From: Jeongeupia naejangsanensis
Lineage (GTDB): Bacteria > Pseudomonadota > Gammaproteobacteria > Burkholderiales > Chitinibacteraceae
DNA length: 37,929 nt
Assembly: GCF_016865585.1 (NCBI RefSeq)
Contig: NZ_JAESND010000017.1
Span: 1 to 37,929, forward strand
Direction: 5' to 3'
A model generated the notes under the pieces. That model saw only the letters and a program-made list of their open reading frames with translations. It searched no databases and was not told where the DNA came from. Positions within the stretch are counted from its first letter, which is position 1, and each line of letters begins with the position of its first letter. The position numbers were made by a program, and so were the translations under genes. Below are positions 13,547-22,912 of the stretch, one piece after another.

Positions 13547-14266
13547 ATGGGGCGCGCGAAGGGCGGAAAGCGCGTGTCGCCGGCGGGCTGGGTTGGTCGC
13601 ATCATCCTGCTGTTGCTGGGGTTGCTGTTGCTGTGGAATCTGTGGATCTTCGCGCACGTGCTGGCGTGGCGCTGGATCAATCCGTCGCATACGGCCTTCA
13701 TGGCCGAGGGACTGGCACGACTCGAAGCAAGCAATCCGGACGCCGAGCTGCGACAGCAGTGGGTCGATTACGCGCAGATTTCGCCCAACCTGAAGCGCGC
13801 GCTGGTGGCGTCCGAGGACGCCAAGTTCCTCGAGCACGACGGGTTCGACTGGGAGGGCATCCAGACCGCGTGGGAAAAGAACCTGAAAAAGGGCCGTATC
13901 GTCGCAGGCGGATCGACCATCAGTCAGCAACTGGCCAAAAACCTCTTCCTGTCGTCGGGGCGAACACCGTGGCGCAAGGCCGAGGAGGCGGTGATCACGG
14001 TGATGCTCGAAGCCCTGCTCGACAAGCGGCGCATCTTCGAGATTTATCTGAACGTGATCGAGTGGGGGAACGGCGTCTACGGCGCCGAGGCCGCCGCGCG
14101 ACACTATTACCGCAGCGGCGCCGCACGACTCAGCGCCGCGCAGTCGGCCAAACTGGCCGCAATGGTGACCAACCCGCGCTACTACGATCTGCGCCGCAAC
14201 GACCGGCGACTGGTGCGCAAGACCGCGATCATCATTCGCCGGATGCCCTACGCCGATATTCCGTAA
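13547..14266 (+). CDS. mtgA: Monofunctional biosynthetic peptidoglycan transglycosylase
   Basis: MtgA polymerises lipid II into glycan strands at the inner membrane without a transpeptidase domain. The ATG at 13547 gives 239 residues, the usual length. One membrane anchor (about residues 17-40, IILLLLGLLLLWNLWIFAHV) precedes the GT51 domain. GT51 motifs are present in order: catalytic Glu in SEDAKFLEHDGFD, GGSTISQQLAKNLFL, then 'RKAEEAVITVMLE' and 'RIFEIYLNVIEWGNGVYGAE'. It lies directly after aroE, a common betaproteobacterial and gammaproteobacterial neighbour, and is probably co-transcribed with it. Confidence 0.96.
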   Translation: MGRAKGGKRVSPAGWVGRIILLLLGLLLLWNLWIFAHVLAWRWINPSHTAFMAEGLARLEASNPDAELRQQWVDYAQISPNLKRALVASEDAKFLEHDGFDWEGIQTAWEKNLKKGRIVAGGSTISQQLAKNLFLSSGRTPWRKAEEAVITVMLEALLDKRRIFEIYLNVIEWGNGVYGAEAAARHYYRSGAARLSAAQSAKLAAMVTNPRYYDLRRNDRRLVRKTAIIIRRMPYADIP

Positions 14267-14380
14267 GCAGGGTGCCACGGGGGCCGCGCCGGTGTCCGAT
14301 TACGTTTTTTTACCATTGTCTTTCCGCGCCCTGCGGCGGCTCGGTTTAGGATGGAATCAGACGTAAACAAGGAAACGAGC

Positions 14381-15196
14381 ATGGCAAGGCTATCGCAGGC
14401 GCTGGAAATGGTCGGGCAGACCGATCCGGGACTGGTGCGTGCGCAGAATGAAGATGCGATTGCCTGGGACGCCGATGCCGGTTTTGTCGTGCTTGCCGAC
14501 GGCATGGGCGGCTACAACGCCGGCGAGGTTGCCAGTGCCATGGCTGTCGAAGTGCTTTCGCGGCGGCTGTCGCAGCCGCTGCCGTCGCCACCGCTGGCGC
14601 GCAGCATGCAATTGTCACTGACCGGCTGGCTGCGACAGGCCATCAACGAAGCCAATCGAACGATCTACGACAACGCGATCTCGCAACCGCAATACGCGGG
14701 CATGGGGACGACGCTGGTTACGGCAGTATTTTATGACAATCGCATTTTGGTCGCGCATGTCGGTGACTCGCGAATGTACCGTTTACGCAACGGCGAGCTT
14801 ACAAGGCTCACCCACGATCATTCCCTGCTGCAGGAGCAAATCGACCTCGGTCTGGTCGAGGAAACCGAGACCCGCCGGGCCGCACAGCGCAATCTGCTGA
14901 CCCGTGCCATGGGCATCGATACTGAGGTCAGTGCCGATCTGAACGAGTTCGACGCCGAGCCGGGCGACCTGTACCTGCTGTGCTCGGACGGCCTGACCGA
15001 TATGGTCGCCGATGCGCAGATCACTGACATCATGCTGACTTTGAAGGACAATGCCCCGCTGGCTGCAATGCAGCTGGTTCAGGCCGCCAATCATCACGGC
15101 GGACATGACAATATATCGGTCATTCTGGCGGCGGTTCGCCGCCCGTATCCGGCCAATGCCGGTTTCTGGTCCAGGCTGACCGCCTGGTTGAGCTGA
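14381..15196 (+). CDS. PP2C-type Ser/Thr protein phosphatase (Stp1/PppA-like)
   Basis: A cytoplasmic, metal-dependent phosphatase that removes phosphate from Ser/Thr. The ATG at 14381 is chosen because AAGGA lies 8 bases upstream; it gives 271 residues. PP2C motifs appear in order: 'VRAQNEDA', 'LADGMGGYNAGE' (metal-binding Asp), 'GMGTTLV', 'AHVGDSRMYRLRNG', 'LTHDHSLL', 'LLCSDGLTD' and 'GGHDNISVI'. All metal-binding aspartates are present. It is followed by an FHA gene and a metallo-hydrolase gene, forming a phospho-signalling cluster. No partner kinase lies in the window. Confidence 0.93.
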   Translation: MARLSQALEMVGQTDPGLVRAQNEDAIAWDADAGFVVLADGMGGYNAGEVASAMAVEVLSRRLSQPLPSPPLARSMQLSLTGWLRQAINEANRTIYDNAISQPQYAGMGTTLVTAVFYDNRILVAHVGDSRMYRLRNGELTRLTHDHSLLQEQIDLGLVEETETRRAAQRNLLTRAMGIDTEVSADLNEFDAEPGDLYLLCSDGLTDMVADAQITDIMLTLKDNAPLAAMQLVQAANHHGGHDNISVILAAVRRPYPANAGFWSRLTAWLS

Positions 15197-15231
15197 TCTG
15201 CGCACTGCGCGCCACATACATTTAAAACGCC

Positions 15232-15837
15232 ATGGCGAAACTGCTGCTTTGCCTCGACGGCAACGTCATCAAGGAATACCGCATTCACCGCGAGGTGTTC
15301 GCGATCGGTCGCCGACCGCAGAACGACCTGCAGATCGAGAATCTGGCCGTGTCCGGCGAGCACGCGCGCATCGTTCGCGAGGGCGACGATCACGTGGTCG
15401 AGGATCTCGGCAGCACGAACGGCACCACCGTCAACGGTACTCCGGCAGCGCGAACCGTGCTGCGCAACGGCGACGAAATCGGCGTCGGCCGCTACATGCT
15501 GCGCTACTGGTGCGAGCCGCAGGCGCAGGGTACTTACGCTGAAACCATGGTGCTGCGCGAACCCGCTGCGGTGCGGCTGGGCGTGATCAAGGTGCTGACC
15601 GGTGGCAACAGCGGCCGTGAAATCGTCCTGAGCAAGACGGTCACCTCGCTGGGAAAACCCGGCGTACAGGTGGCAACGGTGATGCGCCGCCCGCAGGGCT
15701 ACTACCTTTCGCATGTCGAAGGCGCGACGCGGCCGCAGGTCAACGGTAAGGTGATCGGCGACGAGCCCCTGCTGCTGGCCGAGGAAGACCTGATCGAACT
15801 GGTCGGCGTTCGCCTGGCGTTCTTCTTCCGCGGCTGA
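15232..15837 (+). CDS. FHA domain protein (one canonical and one degenerate FHA)
   Basis: A 201-residue cytoplasmic protein. The N-terminal FHA domain (about residues 20-90) has the phosphothreonine-binding pattern 'GRRPQNDLQI...SGEHARI...DLGSTNGTTVNG'. A second FHA-like fold (about 118-195) keeps 'SLGKPG' and 'PQVNGKVIG' but lacks the SxxH residues, so it probably does not bind phosphate. The linker contains a threonine (AETMVL), a possible phosphosite like those in other FHA proteins. It lies 35 bp after the PP2C phosphatase, so it is the likely reader of the phosphorylation that the phosphatase removes. Confidence 0.9.
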   Translation: MAKLLLCLDGNVIKEYRIHREVFAIGRRPQNDLQIENLAVSGEHARIVREGDDHVVEDLGSTNGTTVNGTPAARTVLRNGDEIGVGRYMLRYWCEPQAQGTYAETMVLREPAAVRLGVIKVLTGGNSGREIVLSKTVTSLGKPGVQVATVMRRPQGYYLSHVEGATRPQVNGKVIGDEPLLLAEEDLIELVGVRLAFFFRG

Positions 15838-15839
15838 TC

Positions 15840-16598
15840 ATGCAGTTGCGGGTGCTGGGCTGCAGTGGAGGCATTGGCGGGGTAGCCAGAACAACGTCGT
15901 TCCTGCTCGGCGACCGGGTGCTGGTCGATGCCGGTACCGGCGTCGGTGACCTGCCGCTCGATGCGCTGTGCGGGATCGACCACGTGTTCCTGACGCACGC
16001 GCATTTCGATCATATCGCCTGTTTGCCGATGCTGCTCGACACCGTCATCGGTGCGCGCCGCCAGCCGGTGACCGTACATGCCTTGCCCGAGACCATCGCG
16101 ACGCTGCAGGTGCACGTGTTCAACTGGCAGCTCTGGCCCGATTTCAGTGTGATTCCGGATGCGGACAACGGCGTGCTGCGCTGGGCGCCGATCGCCGTCG
16201 GCGAGTCGTGCGATCTCGACGGACTGCGCATGACCGCGCTGCCGGCGCAGCACACGGTGCCGGCACTGGGCTACCTGTTTGAAACTGCGGACGGGGCAAT
16301 GGCCTTCTCGGGCGACAGCGCCGATTGCCCTGCATTCTGGGGCGCGCTGGGTCGCGTCGAGCGTCTGCGGGCGCTGATCATCGAGACTGCATTCAGCAAT
16401 CGCGAAGCCGGTCTGGCGCGCGTATCACAGCATTATGCCCCGGAGACGCTGCTGCCCGCGCTGGCGAGGATCGATCCCTCGGTTGATGTCTGGCTGACGC
16501 ATCTGAAACCGCTCGATGCGTCCTGCATCGTTGCCGAGGCGCGCAACGGCGTGCACCGGATCGCCGCGCTGAACGGCGGTCAGACGCTGGACTTCTGA
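15840..16598 (+). CDS. Metallo-beta-lactamase-fold hydrolase, class II cyclic-nucleotide phosphodiesterase-like
   Basis: A 252-residue protein with the metal-binding motif THAHFDH (about residues 52-58), 'GVGDLPL', 'LPAQHTVPALGYLF' (His ligand), 'FSGDSAD' (Asp ligand) and a final 'WLTHLKP' His. The N-terminal 'LGCSGGIGG...TSFLL' and the overall order match class II 3',5'-cyclic-nucleotide phosphodiesterases and related MBL hydrolases. The substrate cannot be fixed from sequence. It starts 2 bp after the FHA stop (TGATCATG), so the two are translationally linked. A terminator follows. Confidence 0.85.
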   Translation: MQLRVLGCSGGIGGVARTTSFLLGDRVLVDAGTGVGDLPLDALCGIDHVFLTHAHFDHIACLPMLLDTVIGARRQPVTVHALPETIATLQVHVFNWQLWPDFSVIPDADNGVLRWAPIAVGESCDLDGLRMTALPAQHTVPALGYLFETADGAMAFSGDSADCPAFWGALGRVERLRALIIETAFSNREAGLARVSQHYAPETLLPALARIDPSVDVWLTHLKPLDASCIVAEARNGVHRIAALNGGQTLDF

Positions 16599-16613
16599 AC
16601 CTCGAAAAACGAC

Positions 16614-16636
16614 AACGCCGCGTCGGGCGCGGCGTT
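16614..16636. terminator. Shared terminator between convergent genes
   Basis: AACGCCGCG (16614-16622) pairs with CGCGGCGTT (16628-16636). On the minus side TTTTT follows a few bases away; on the plus side only a short GTTC follows. It lies between the convergent MBL-hydrolase gene and the 16662-18293 gene. Confidence 0.75.
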
Positions 16637-16661
16637 GTTCATCAGGTCTGTCGCCCGGTTT

Positions 16662-18293
16662 TCAGCGGCGCTGCTGACCGGCAGGCACGACATGCATCCG
16701 CTCGAAATCGACACCCCGTTCGAGCAATGCCTCGACACGCATCTTCTTCAGCGTGCTGCCATCCCACCATTCGATCAGCCGACCGCGGCGGTACCAGCCC
16801 ACCGGCATGATCAGCGACAGCGGGGCGCGCAAGGCGGCAACCGCCGGCAGCGAGAGGCACTCGATCCAGCCGCGCCGGTCCGAATAGGCCAGCTCGACCG
16901 GGCGGATCGCCGCGGCAGCAGGCAAGCCCGGCATCAGGCGCACGCCCACTTCGACGCTGCCTTCGTTTTCCTGCAGCCAGCGCACCACGCCAAGGTAGTG
17001 GTTGCCCTCGAGCTGGACCGACAGCAACTGCTGCAAGGCGATGCGGCCTCCGGCATCGCTGCTGCGGGACAGGCGCAGGCCCTGGGCCGATTCGTTGCGG
17101 ACCTGCCAGCGCTCGCCCGGCTGCGGCGTCACGGTGTTCGGACCGGTGGCTCCAGCGGTGGCAGTCGCAGCTGACTGGCCGAACAGCTGCAGCCGGACCA
17201 GATCCTGGCTGCCGAGCGGCGCAGGGCCATCGTCGGGGAGCGCGAAACGCTCGTGGCCGAGCAGGGCATGCTGACGCGGCAAACCGAATACGGCTTCAAG
17301 TTCGCGGCGGCTGTCGTGGCGCGGCAGCGCTCGCTCGCTCGGTTGCTCGCACCAGGTGCGGTAGAGCTCGACCAGCAGCGTTTCGACCTGCGCGGCGGCA
17401 AACTGGTTGCCGAGGCCGAGTTTTTCCGGATTCTCGCCCTGACGCAGCAGCTTGATCCGGCGCGACAGCGCCTGTGCCAGCTGCAAGGTATCAAGTTCGC
17501 GAACGGTCTCGCCAAACAGGCGGGGCTCGACGCGGCGGGGGGCGCCGGGCTGGGCGAAGTCGATCTGCAGGCTGCCGCGCCCGGGGAGCGCGGCGGCCTC
17601 GCGTTCGAGCGGCGTGCGTTGCGCCAGCGACGGCAGGTGTTCGTCGAGCCAGCGGATCTGCCGACCGGTGAAATGAAACGGGGACGATGCGGCGAGCAGC
17701 AGCAGATGGACGAAGGCGTGCTGCGGGGTGGCGACGCCGGCGACCTTGAGCAGGCTGTCCTTGGCGGATTTTTCCGCCAGCCCGTTGGCTTCGATCAACT
17801 GGTAGCTGTCGAACAACTGTTGCCAGAGATCGGCCGGGATCGGCCGGTAGCTCAGCAAGGACTCGCGTGCTGCGAGCGCCAGATAGCGCATCCGGCGCTG
17901 AGCCAGCAATGCGGCATGCGGCGCGCTTTCGGCGTCGCCGGCCAGCGCGGCGTCGAGTCCGGTGCCGTACAGGTCGGCAAGCCGGGTCCAGAGCGCCACG
18001 GTGGCGTCACGCGCCTGTGCCTCATCCGGGCCCAGCGGCAGCGCGCGGCCAAGAAAGCGTTCGGCCAGCGCGCCCTGCACCACATGCAGGGGTTCGCGCA
18101 GCAGCTCGAGGATCTTCAGTGTTTCGTACGGGGCGATGCCGCTGGTCGCGAGTTGCGAAATCGCATCGGACAGCTCGGCATGGGCGACCGGGGTGTTGAT
18201 CAGGGGCAGCAGTTGCAGCCAGGATTTTGCCGTGCGCGCATCGCTGAAAGGCAGGGGACCGCTGAGGGTCTGGTGTATCGACAGATCGGTCAT
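16662..18293 (-). CDS. Hypothetical protein with a PilZ-like C-terminal domain
   Basis: A 543-residue soluble protein. The first about 370 residues are helical and unrecognised (for example 'LLREPLHVVQGALAERFLGRALPL'). Residues about 395-470 have the PilZ-like pattern 'RWQVRNESAQGLRLSR' followed by 'ALQQLLSVQLEG...YLGVVRWLQ...VEVGVRLMPG', as in betaproteobacterial proteins annotated as PilZ or 'molecular chaperone'. A canonical RxxxR c-di-GMP site is not evident, so binding is doubtful. Its ATG overlaps the HIT gene stop by 4 bases (ATGA), so the two are coupled. The function is unknown. Confidence 0.7.
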   Translation of the reverse strand: MTDLSIHQTLSGPLPFSDARTAKSWLQLLPLINTPVAHAELSDAISQLATSGIAPYETLKILELLREPLHVVQGALAERFLGRALPLGPDEAQARDATVALWTRLADLYGTGLDAALAGDAESAPHAALLAQRRMRYLALAARESLLSYRPIPADLWQQLFDSYQLIEANGLAEKSAKDSLLKVAGVATPQHAFVHLLLLAASSPFHFTGRQIRWLDEHLPSLAQRTPLEREAAALPGRGSLQIDFAQPGAPRRVEPRLFGETVRELDTLQLAQALSRRIKLLRQGENPEKLGLGNQFAAAQVETLLVELYRTWCEQPSERALPRHDSRRELEAVFGLPRQHALLGHERFALPDDGPAPLGSQDLVRLQLFGQSAATATAGATGPNTVTPQPGERWQVRNESAQGLRLSRSSDAGGRIALQQLLSVQLEGNHYLGVVRWLQENEGSVEVGVRLMPGLPAAAAIRPVELAYSDRRGWIECLSLPAVAALRAPLSLIMPVGWYRRGRLIEWWDGSTLKKMRVEALLERGVDFERMHVVPAGQQRR

Positions 18294-18727
18294 GGCAGGC
18301 GCTGGACAGCCTCGGGCTCAATGTGTTGCAGAACATGGCGCAACTGCGCCAGTGTATCGACGGTTAATGCATGCTGGGCGCCGGGGCGAACCGGGGCGGC
18401 CCAGATCGGTGCCGGGAACGTCGCGTCGTCCCGCCAGCGTGGAATGATATGCCAGTGCAGGTGCGTAACGACATTGCCCAGACTGGCGATATTGATCTTG
18501 TCGGGCGAGAGTACCGTACGCAGCGCCGTTTCGACCGCGAACACGACGGCCATTAGTCGCTGACGATCGGCGGGGGGCAGATCGGTCATTTCGGCAACGT
18601 GGCGCGACAGGATCACCCGGCAAAAACCCGGATAGCCGGCCTCGTCGGCGAGGATGATCCGGCACAAATCGTTCTGCCACACCAGTTCGCCGCCGGTTTC
18701 ACTGCACAAGACGCAATCGCGTTCCAT
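18290..18727 (-). CDS. HIT family nucleotide hydrolase
   Basis: A 145-residue protein with the histidine triad HLHWHIIPR (about residues 89-97), where the central histidine attacks the alpha-phosphate of dinucleotides or nucleotidyl conjugates. The N-terminal 'CVLC' with the later 'GYPGFCRVILSRHVAEMTDL' is typical of the proteobacterial HIT subgroup. The ATG at 18727 is the natural start. The PilZ-like gene overlaps its stop by 4 bases. The physiological substrate is unknown. Confidence 0.93.
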   Translation of the reverse strand: MERDCVLCSETGGELVWQNDLCRIILADEAGYPGFCRVILSRHVAEMTDLPPADRQRLMAVVFAVETALRTVLSPDKINIASLGNVVTHLHWHIIPRWRDDATFPAPIWAAPVRPGAQHALTVDTLAQLRHVLQHIEPEAVQRLP

Positions 18728-18778
18728 TACCTTTTCCTTATTTAGGCACGATTATTACCGCAAGGACGTCCCATAAAC

Positions 18779-18810
18779 AACGGGGCATGCCCTGGAGGGG
18801 ATGCCCCGTT
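18779..18810 (-). terminator. Terminator of the DUF3683 oxidoreductase gene
   Basis: AACGGGGCAT (18779-18788) and ATGCCCCGTT (18801-18810) form a perfect 10-bp stem with a 12-base loop. On the minus strand it is followed by TGTTTATG. It lies 17 bp past the stop of the 1293-residue gene. Confidence 0.85.
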
Positions 18811-18826
18811 GCTGTACGGTGACGGA

Positions 18827-21800
18827 TCAGAGCAGTACGCGCTCGATCCCGCCGTTGCGTGCCTTGTCGACGTACTCGCTCAGCCAGTCGTCGCCGAGGA
18901 TTTTTTTCGCCATCTCGACGACGATGTAATCGGCCGTCGTGCCGGCGTCGTCGTCGTAGCGTTGCAGGCCCTGCAGGCACGACGGGCAGCTCGTCAGCAC
19001 CTTGACCGGCTGCCTGGCGTCGGCGACGGCGACTTCGGTACGCAGCGTATCGGCACCCTTCTGCATTTCTTCCTGCTTGCGGAAGCGCACCTGGGTGGCG
19101 ATGTCCGGCCGCGAGACCGCAAAGGTGCCCGACTCGCCGCAGCAGCGGTCGTTCAGGTCGACGCGGGTGCCCATCAGCTCGTTGGCGACGTCGATGCCCT
19201 TGTACTGCTTCATCGGCGTGTGGCACGGCTCGTGGTACATGTAGCGCTCACCGCTGACGCCGTCGAGCTTCACGCCCTTCTCGAGCAGGTACTCGTGGAT
19301 GTCCAGCAGACGGCAGCCCGGGAAGATCTGCTCGAACTGGTACTTCATCAGCTGGTCCATGCAGGTGCCGCACGAGACGATCACGGTCTTGATGTCGAGG
19401 TAGTTCAGCGTGTTGGCGACACGGTGGAACAGTACCCGGTTCTCGGTAGTGATCTTTTCGCCCTTGTCGCCATAGCCGGCCGACGCCTGCGGGTAGCCGC
19501 AGCACAGATAGCCCGGCGGCAGCACCGTGGTGGTGCCGACGTGCCAGAGCATCGCCTGCGTGGCGAGGCCGACCTGGCTGAACAGCCGCTCCGAGCCGCA
19601 GCCCGGGAAGTAGAACACCGATTCGCGTTCGTCCTGACGGATCTCCGGGTCGCGGATCACCGGCACGATGTTGGCATCCTCGACGTCGAGCATGCCGCGC
19701 GCGGTTCTCAGCGGTACCTTGGCCGGCAGCGGCTTGTTCACGAAGTGGATGATCTGCGTCTTGATCGGCGGCTTGCCCAGCGTCGATGGCGGCTGCTTGG
19801 TGATGCCCTTGATCAGGCCGAAGCGCTTGGCCAGCGTGTGGCCCAGGCGCTGTGCCTTGTAGCCGATGCCGATCATGCCGGCACGCATGGCCTTGATCGT
19901 TGCCGGATCCTTGACCGTGAGGAAGGTCATGCCGAGCGCGGTGCCCGGATTGAACTTCTTCTGCCCTTCCTTGCGCAGGAAGTTGCGCATCGCGACCGAG
20001 ACGTCGCCGAAGTCGATCTTCACCGGACACGGATTGACGCAGCGGTGGCAGACCGTGCAGTGGTCGGCGACGTCGCCAAGCTCTTCGAAGTGCTTCAGCG
20101 ACACGCCGCGGCGCGTCTGCTCCTCGTACAGGAAGGCCTCGGTCAGGAGACCGGTGGCGAGGATCTTGTTGCGCGGGCTGTACAGCAGGTTGGCACGCGG
20201 CACGTGGGTGGTACAGACCGGCTTGCACTTGCCGCAGCGCAGGCAGTCCTTGATCGAGTCGGCGATGTTGCCGATGTCCGACTGTTCGAGGATCAGCGAT
20301 TCGGCGCCGAGCAGGCTGAACGACGGCGTGTAGGCATTGGTCAGGTCGGCGCCGGGCAAGAGCTTGCCCTTGTTGAACCGGCCCTGCGGGTCGACCTTCT
20401 GCTTGTAGGCCTCGAAGGGGCCGAGCTCTTCGCGCGTCAGGAACTCGTACTTGGTGATGCCGATGCCGTGCTCGCCCGAAATCACGCCGTTCAGCTCACG
20501 CGCGACGTCCATGATGCGCGCAACCGCGTGATGCGCACGCTGCAGCATCGCGTAGTCGTCCGAGTTCACCGGGATGTTGGTGTGGACGTTGCCGTCGCCG
20601 GCGTGCATGTGCAGCGCGACCCAGGTCCGGCCCTTGAGCACCTGCTGCTGGATCGCGATCACCGCGTCGAGCAGCGGCTTGTCGTTGCGGCTCGAGAACA
20701 TCGCCTCGAAGTCGGTCAGCAGCTCGCGCTTGTACGACACGCGCAGCACGAAGTCGCGCAGCGCCAGGAACACGCTCTGCGGCGTTTCACCGGTGCCGAG
20801 TGCGCGCTCGAGCGGCATGGTCGGGAACGCGGCGGTGTACGCCTCGAACGCGTCGTCGAGGTGGGTGCGGATCCATTCCCAGTGCGTGCGTGCGCGACCG
20901 ATCAGTTCGAGCGCGGCATTGCGGCGATCGCCGATCAGCGCGTCGCGGCTCAGCGGCGAGTCGGCGAAGTCGATCGGCAGGATGCCCTGTTCGAAGAAGT
21001 CGGTCAGGCGCTCGAGCAGTTCGAGCTTGTTGTCGATCGACAGCTCGATGTTGATCCGTTCGATCGCATCCGAATATTCGCCGAGGCGCGGCAGCGGAAT
21101 CACCACGTCCTCGTTGATCTTGAACGCGTTGGTGTGTTTCGAGATCGCGGCGGTACGAGCCCGGTCGAGCCAGAACTTCTTGCGCGTTTCGGCGGTGACG
21201 GCGATGAAGCCTTCGCCGCTGCGGGCGTTGGCCAGCTTGACGACGTGCGAGGCGGCCTCGCCGACGGCGGTTTCGTCGTCGGACACCAGGTCGGCGATCA
21301 GCACCATCTTCGGCCGGCCGCGGCTCTTGGCCTTGCTGGCGTAACCGACGGCGCGCACATAGCGCCAGTCGAGGTGTTCGAGGCCGGCGAGCTGGACCTT
21401 CGGGTGCGCGTCGAGATAGTCCTTGATCTCGACGATCGACGGCACGGCGAGGCTGACTTCGCCGAAGAATTCGAGGCAGACGGTACGCACGTGCGCCGGC
21501 ATCCGGTGCAGCACGAAGCGGGCGCTGGTGATCAGTCCGTCGGTGCCTTCCTTCTGCACGCCGGGCAGGCCGGCGAGGAACTTGTCGGTGACGTCCTTGC
21601 CGAGCCCTTCCTTGCGGAACTGCCGGCCCGGGATGACCAGGGTTTCTTCGCCCAGCACGCTCTTGCCGTCGGGCTTGTACGTGGTGACGCGGAAGGTTGC
21701 CTGTGGCGCGTCGTGGATCTTGCCGAGGTTGTGGTCGAGGCGCTCGATGAATTTCCAGTTGCCGTCCGGGTCGACCATCTTCCAGCTGACGAGGTTGTCG

Positions 21801-22708
21801 AGCGCGGTGCCCCACAACACGGCTTTCTTGCCGCCGGCGTTCATCGCCACGTTGCCGCCGATGCACGAGGCATCGGCCGAGGTCGGGTCGACCGCGAAAG
21901 CGAGACCTGCCGCTTCGGCAGCTTCCATCACCCGGCGGGTGACGACGCCGGCGCCGCACTGGATCGTCGCGATCTCGTGGTCGACACCCGGGATCATCAT
22001 CCGCTCGACGCCGTTGTGGCGATCCAGCTTCTCGGTGTTGATGACCGCGCTCATCGGGGTCAGCGGCACGGCGCCGCCGGTGTAGCCGGTGCCGCCGCCG
22101 CGCGGGATGACGGTCAGCCCCAGCTCGATACAGGCGGCCACGAGCGGTGCCATCTCGGCTTCGGTGTCGGGCGAGAGCACGACGAACGGGTATTCGACGC
22201 GCCAGTCGGTCGCATCGGTGACGTGCGAGACGCGGGCGAGGCCGTCGAAGCAGATGTTGTCGCGGCGGGTCAGCCCGCCCATGCGGCGCAGCACCTTCTT
22301 GCGCAGGCTGGCAACGTCGCGGAAATCGTGCTCGAACGCATCGACCGCGTGGCGGGCACGTTCGGCGAGCATGCCGACGCGATCGTTGCCTTCGCGGCGC
22401 TTGTCGATCTCGGCCAGCCGGTGGCGCATTGCGTCGACCAGCAGGCGCAAGCGCTTCGGATTTTCGAGCAGATCGTCTTCGAGGTAGGGGTTGCGCTTGA
22501 CCGCCCAGATGTCGCCAAGCACTTCGAACAGCATCCGCGCCGAACGGCCGGTCACGCGTTCGGCACGCAGCGCTTCAAGCGTTTGCCACGCATCCTCACC
22601 GAGCAGCCGGATCACGATTTCGCGATCGGAGAACGAGGTGTAGTTGTACGGAATCTCGCGCAGGCGTTCGGTTGCGAGGTGCGGGGTAGCGGCGGTCAGC
22701 TCGGCCAT
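18827..22708 (-). CDS. DUF3683 / FAD-linked oxidase / Fe-S oxidoreductase
   Basis: A 1293-residue multidomain protein. Order: N-terminal DUF3683 region (1-180), FAD-binding PCMH domain (about 185-440, with GGGTGYTGG near 201), FAD-linked oxidase C-terminal domain (about 440-790), two [4Fe-4S] motifs ([11 protein letters not shown] near 820-830 and [12 protein letters not shown] near 880-892), and two CCG domains (CCGYPQ near 1066 and CCGESG near 1187). This is the glycolate/D-lactate dehydrogenase architecture (GlcD, GlcE and GlcF-like parts) in one chain, typical of Betaproteobacteria. It probably oxidises a 2-hydroxyacid and passes electrons through Fe-S clusters to the quinone pool. The substrate is not proven. 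It is a single gene with its own terminator. Confidence 0.93.
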   Translation of the reverse strand: MAELTAATPHLATERLREIPYNYTSFSDREIVIRLLGEDAWQTLEALRAERVTGRSARMLFEVLGDIWAVKRNPYLEDDLLENPKRLRLLVDAMRHRLAEIDKRREGNDRVGMLAERARHAVDAFEHDFRDVASLRKKVLRRMGGLTRRDNICFDGLARVSHVTDATDWRVEYPFVVLSPDTEAEMAPLVAACIELGLTVIPRGGGTGYTGGAVPLTPMSAVINTEKLDRHNGVERMMIPGVDHEIATIQCGAGVVTRRVMEAAEAAGLAFAVDPTSADASCIGGNVAMNAGGKKAVLWGTALDNLVSWKMVDPDGNWKFIERLDHNLGKIHDAPQATFRVTTYKPDGKSVLGEETLVIPGRQFRKEGLGKDVTDKFLAGLPGVQKEGTDGLITSARFVLHRMPAHVRTVCLEFFGEVSLAVPSIVEIKDYLDAHPKVQLAGLEHLDWRYVRAVGYASKAKSRGRPKMVLIADLVSDDETAVGEAASHVVKLANARSGEGFIAVTAETRKKFWLDRARTAAISKHTNAFKINEDVVIPLPRLGEYSDAIERINIELSIDNKLELLERLTDFFEQGILPIDFADSPLSRDALIGDRRNAALELIGRARTHWEWIRTHLDDAFEAYTAAFPTMPLERALGTGETPQSVFLALRDFVLRVSYKRELLTDFEAMFSSRNDKPLLDAVIAIQQQVLKGRTWVALHMHAGDGNVHTNIPVNSDDYAMLQRAHHAVARIMDVARELNGVISGEHGIGITKYEFLTREELGPFEAYKQKVDPQGRFNKGKLLPGADLTNAYTPSFSLLGAESLILEQSDIGNIADSIKDCLRCGKCKPVCTTHVPRANLLYSPRNKILATGLLTEAFLYEEQTRRGVSLKHFEELGDVADHCTVCHRCVNPCPVKIDFGDVSVAMRNFLRKEGQKKFNPGTALGMTFLTVKDPATIKAMRAGMIGIGYKAQRLGHTLAKRFGLIKGITKQPPSTLGKPPIKTQIIHFVNKPLPAKVPLRTARGMLDVEDANIVPVIRDPEIRQDERESVFYFPGCGSERLFSQVGLATQAMLWHVGTTTVLPPGYLCCGYPQASAGYGDKGEKITTENRVLFHRVANTLNYLDIKTVIVSCGTCMDQLMKYQFEQIFPGCRLLDIHEYLLEKGVKLDGVSGERYMYHEPCHTPMKQYKGIDVANELMGTRVDLNDRCCGESGTFAVSRPDIATQVRFRKQEEMQKGADTLRTEVAVADARQPVKVLTSCPSCLQGLQRYDDDAGTTADYIVVEMAKKILGDDWLSEYVDKARNGGIERVLL

Positions 22709-22744
22709 GGCAGGACGATCTCGCTAAGGCTGTGATTCAAAGAT

Positions 22745-22792
22745 GGAATTTTATCGGAAAAATTCCCCTTGAAGCCCCCAATTTTCTTGGGG
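22745..22792. promoter_or_regulatory. Inverted repeats upstream of the DUF3683 gene
   Basis: GGAATTTT (22745-22752) and AAAATTCC (22759-22766) form an 8-bp inverted repeat with a 6-bp centre, 37 bp upstream of the ATG. CCCCAA-TTTTC-TTGGGG (22776-22792) is a second hairpin that could end the upstream TPR gene, though no clean T-run follows. The first repeat is a candidate operator. Confidence 0.4.
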
Positions 22793-22912
22793 TTATGCAA
22801 TTCCCGTGCCTGTATTGCGCAATGTTCGACTACATGCCGCGTCGAGCCGGCGTTGCCGACACCTGATCCCGGCTGAGCTGGAAGGCCGCGTAAGCGGCTG
22901 TGCCATGGCGCG

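Noticed and set aside
18809-22735. A very long open frame on the plus strand opposite the DUF3683 oxidoreductase
   Set aside because: It mirrors the real gene in a GC-rich sequence. It is rich in Arg, Val, Asp and His, has no domains, and the minus strand has clear Fe-S and FAD motifs.
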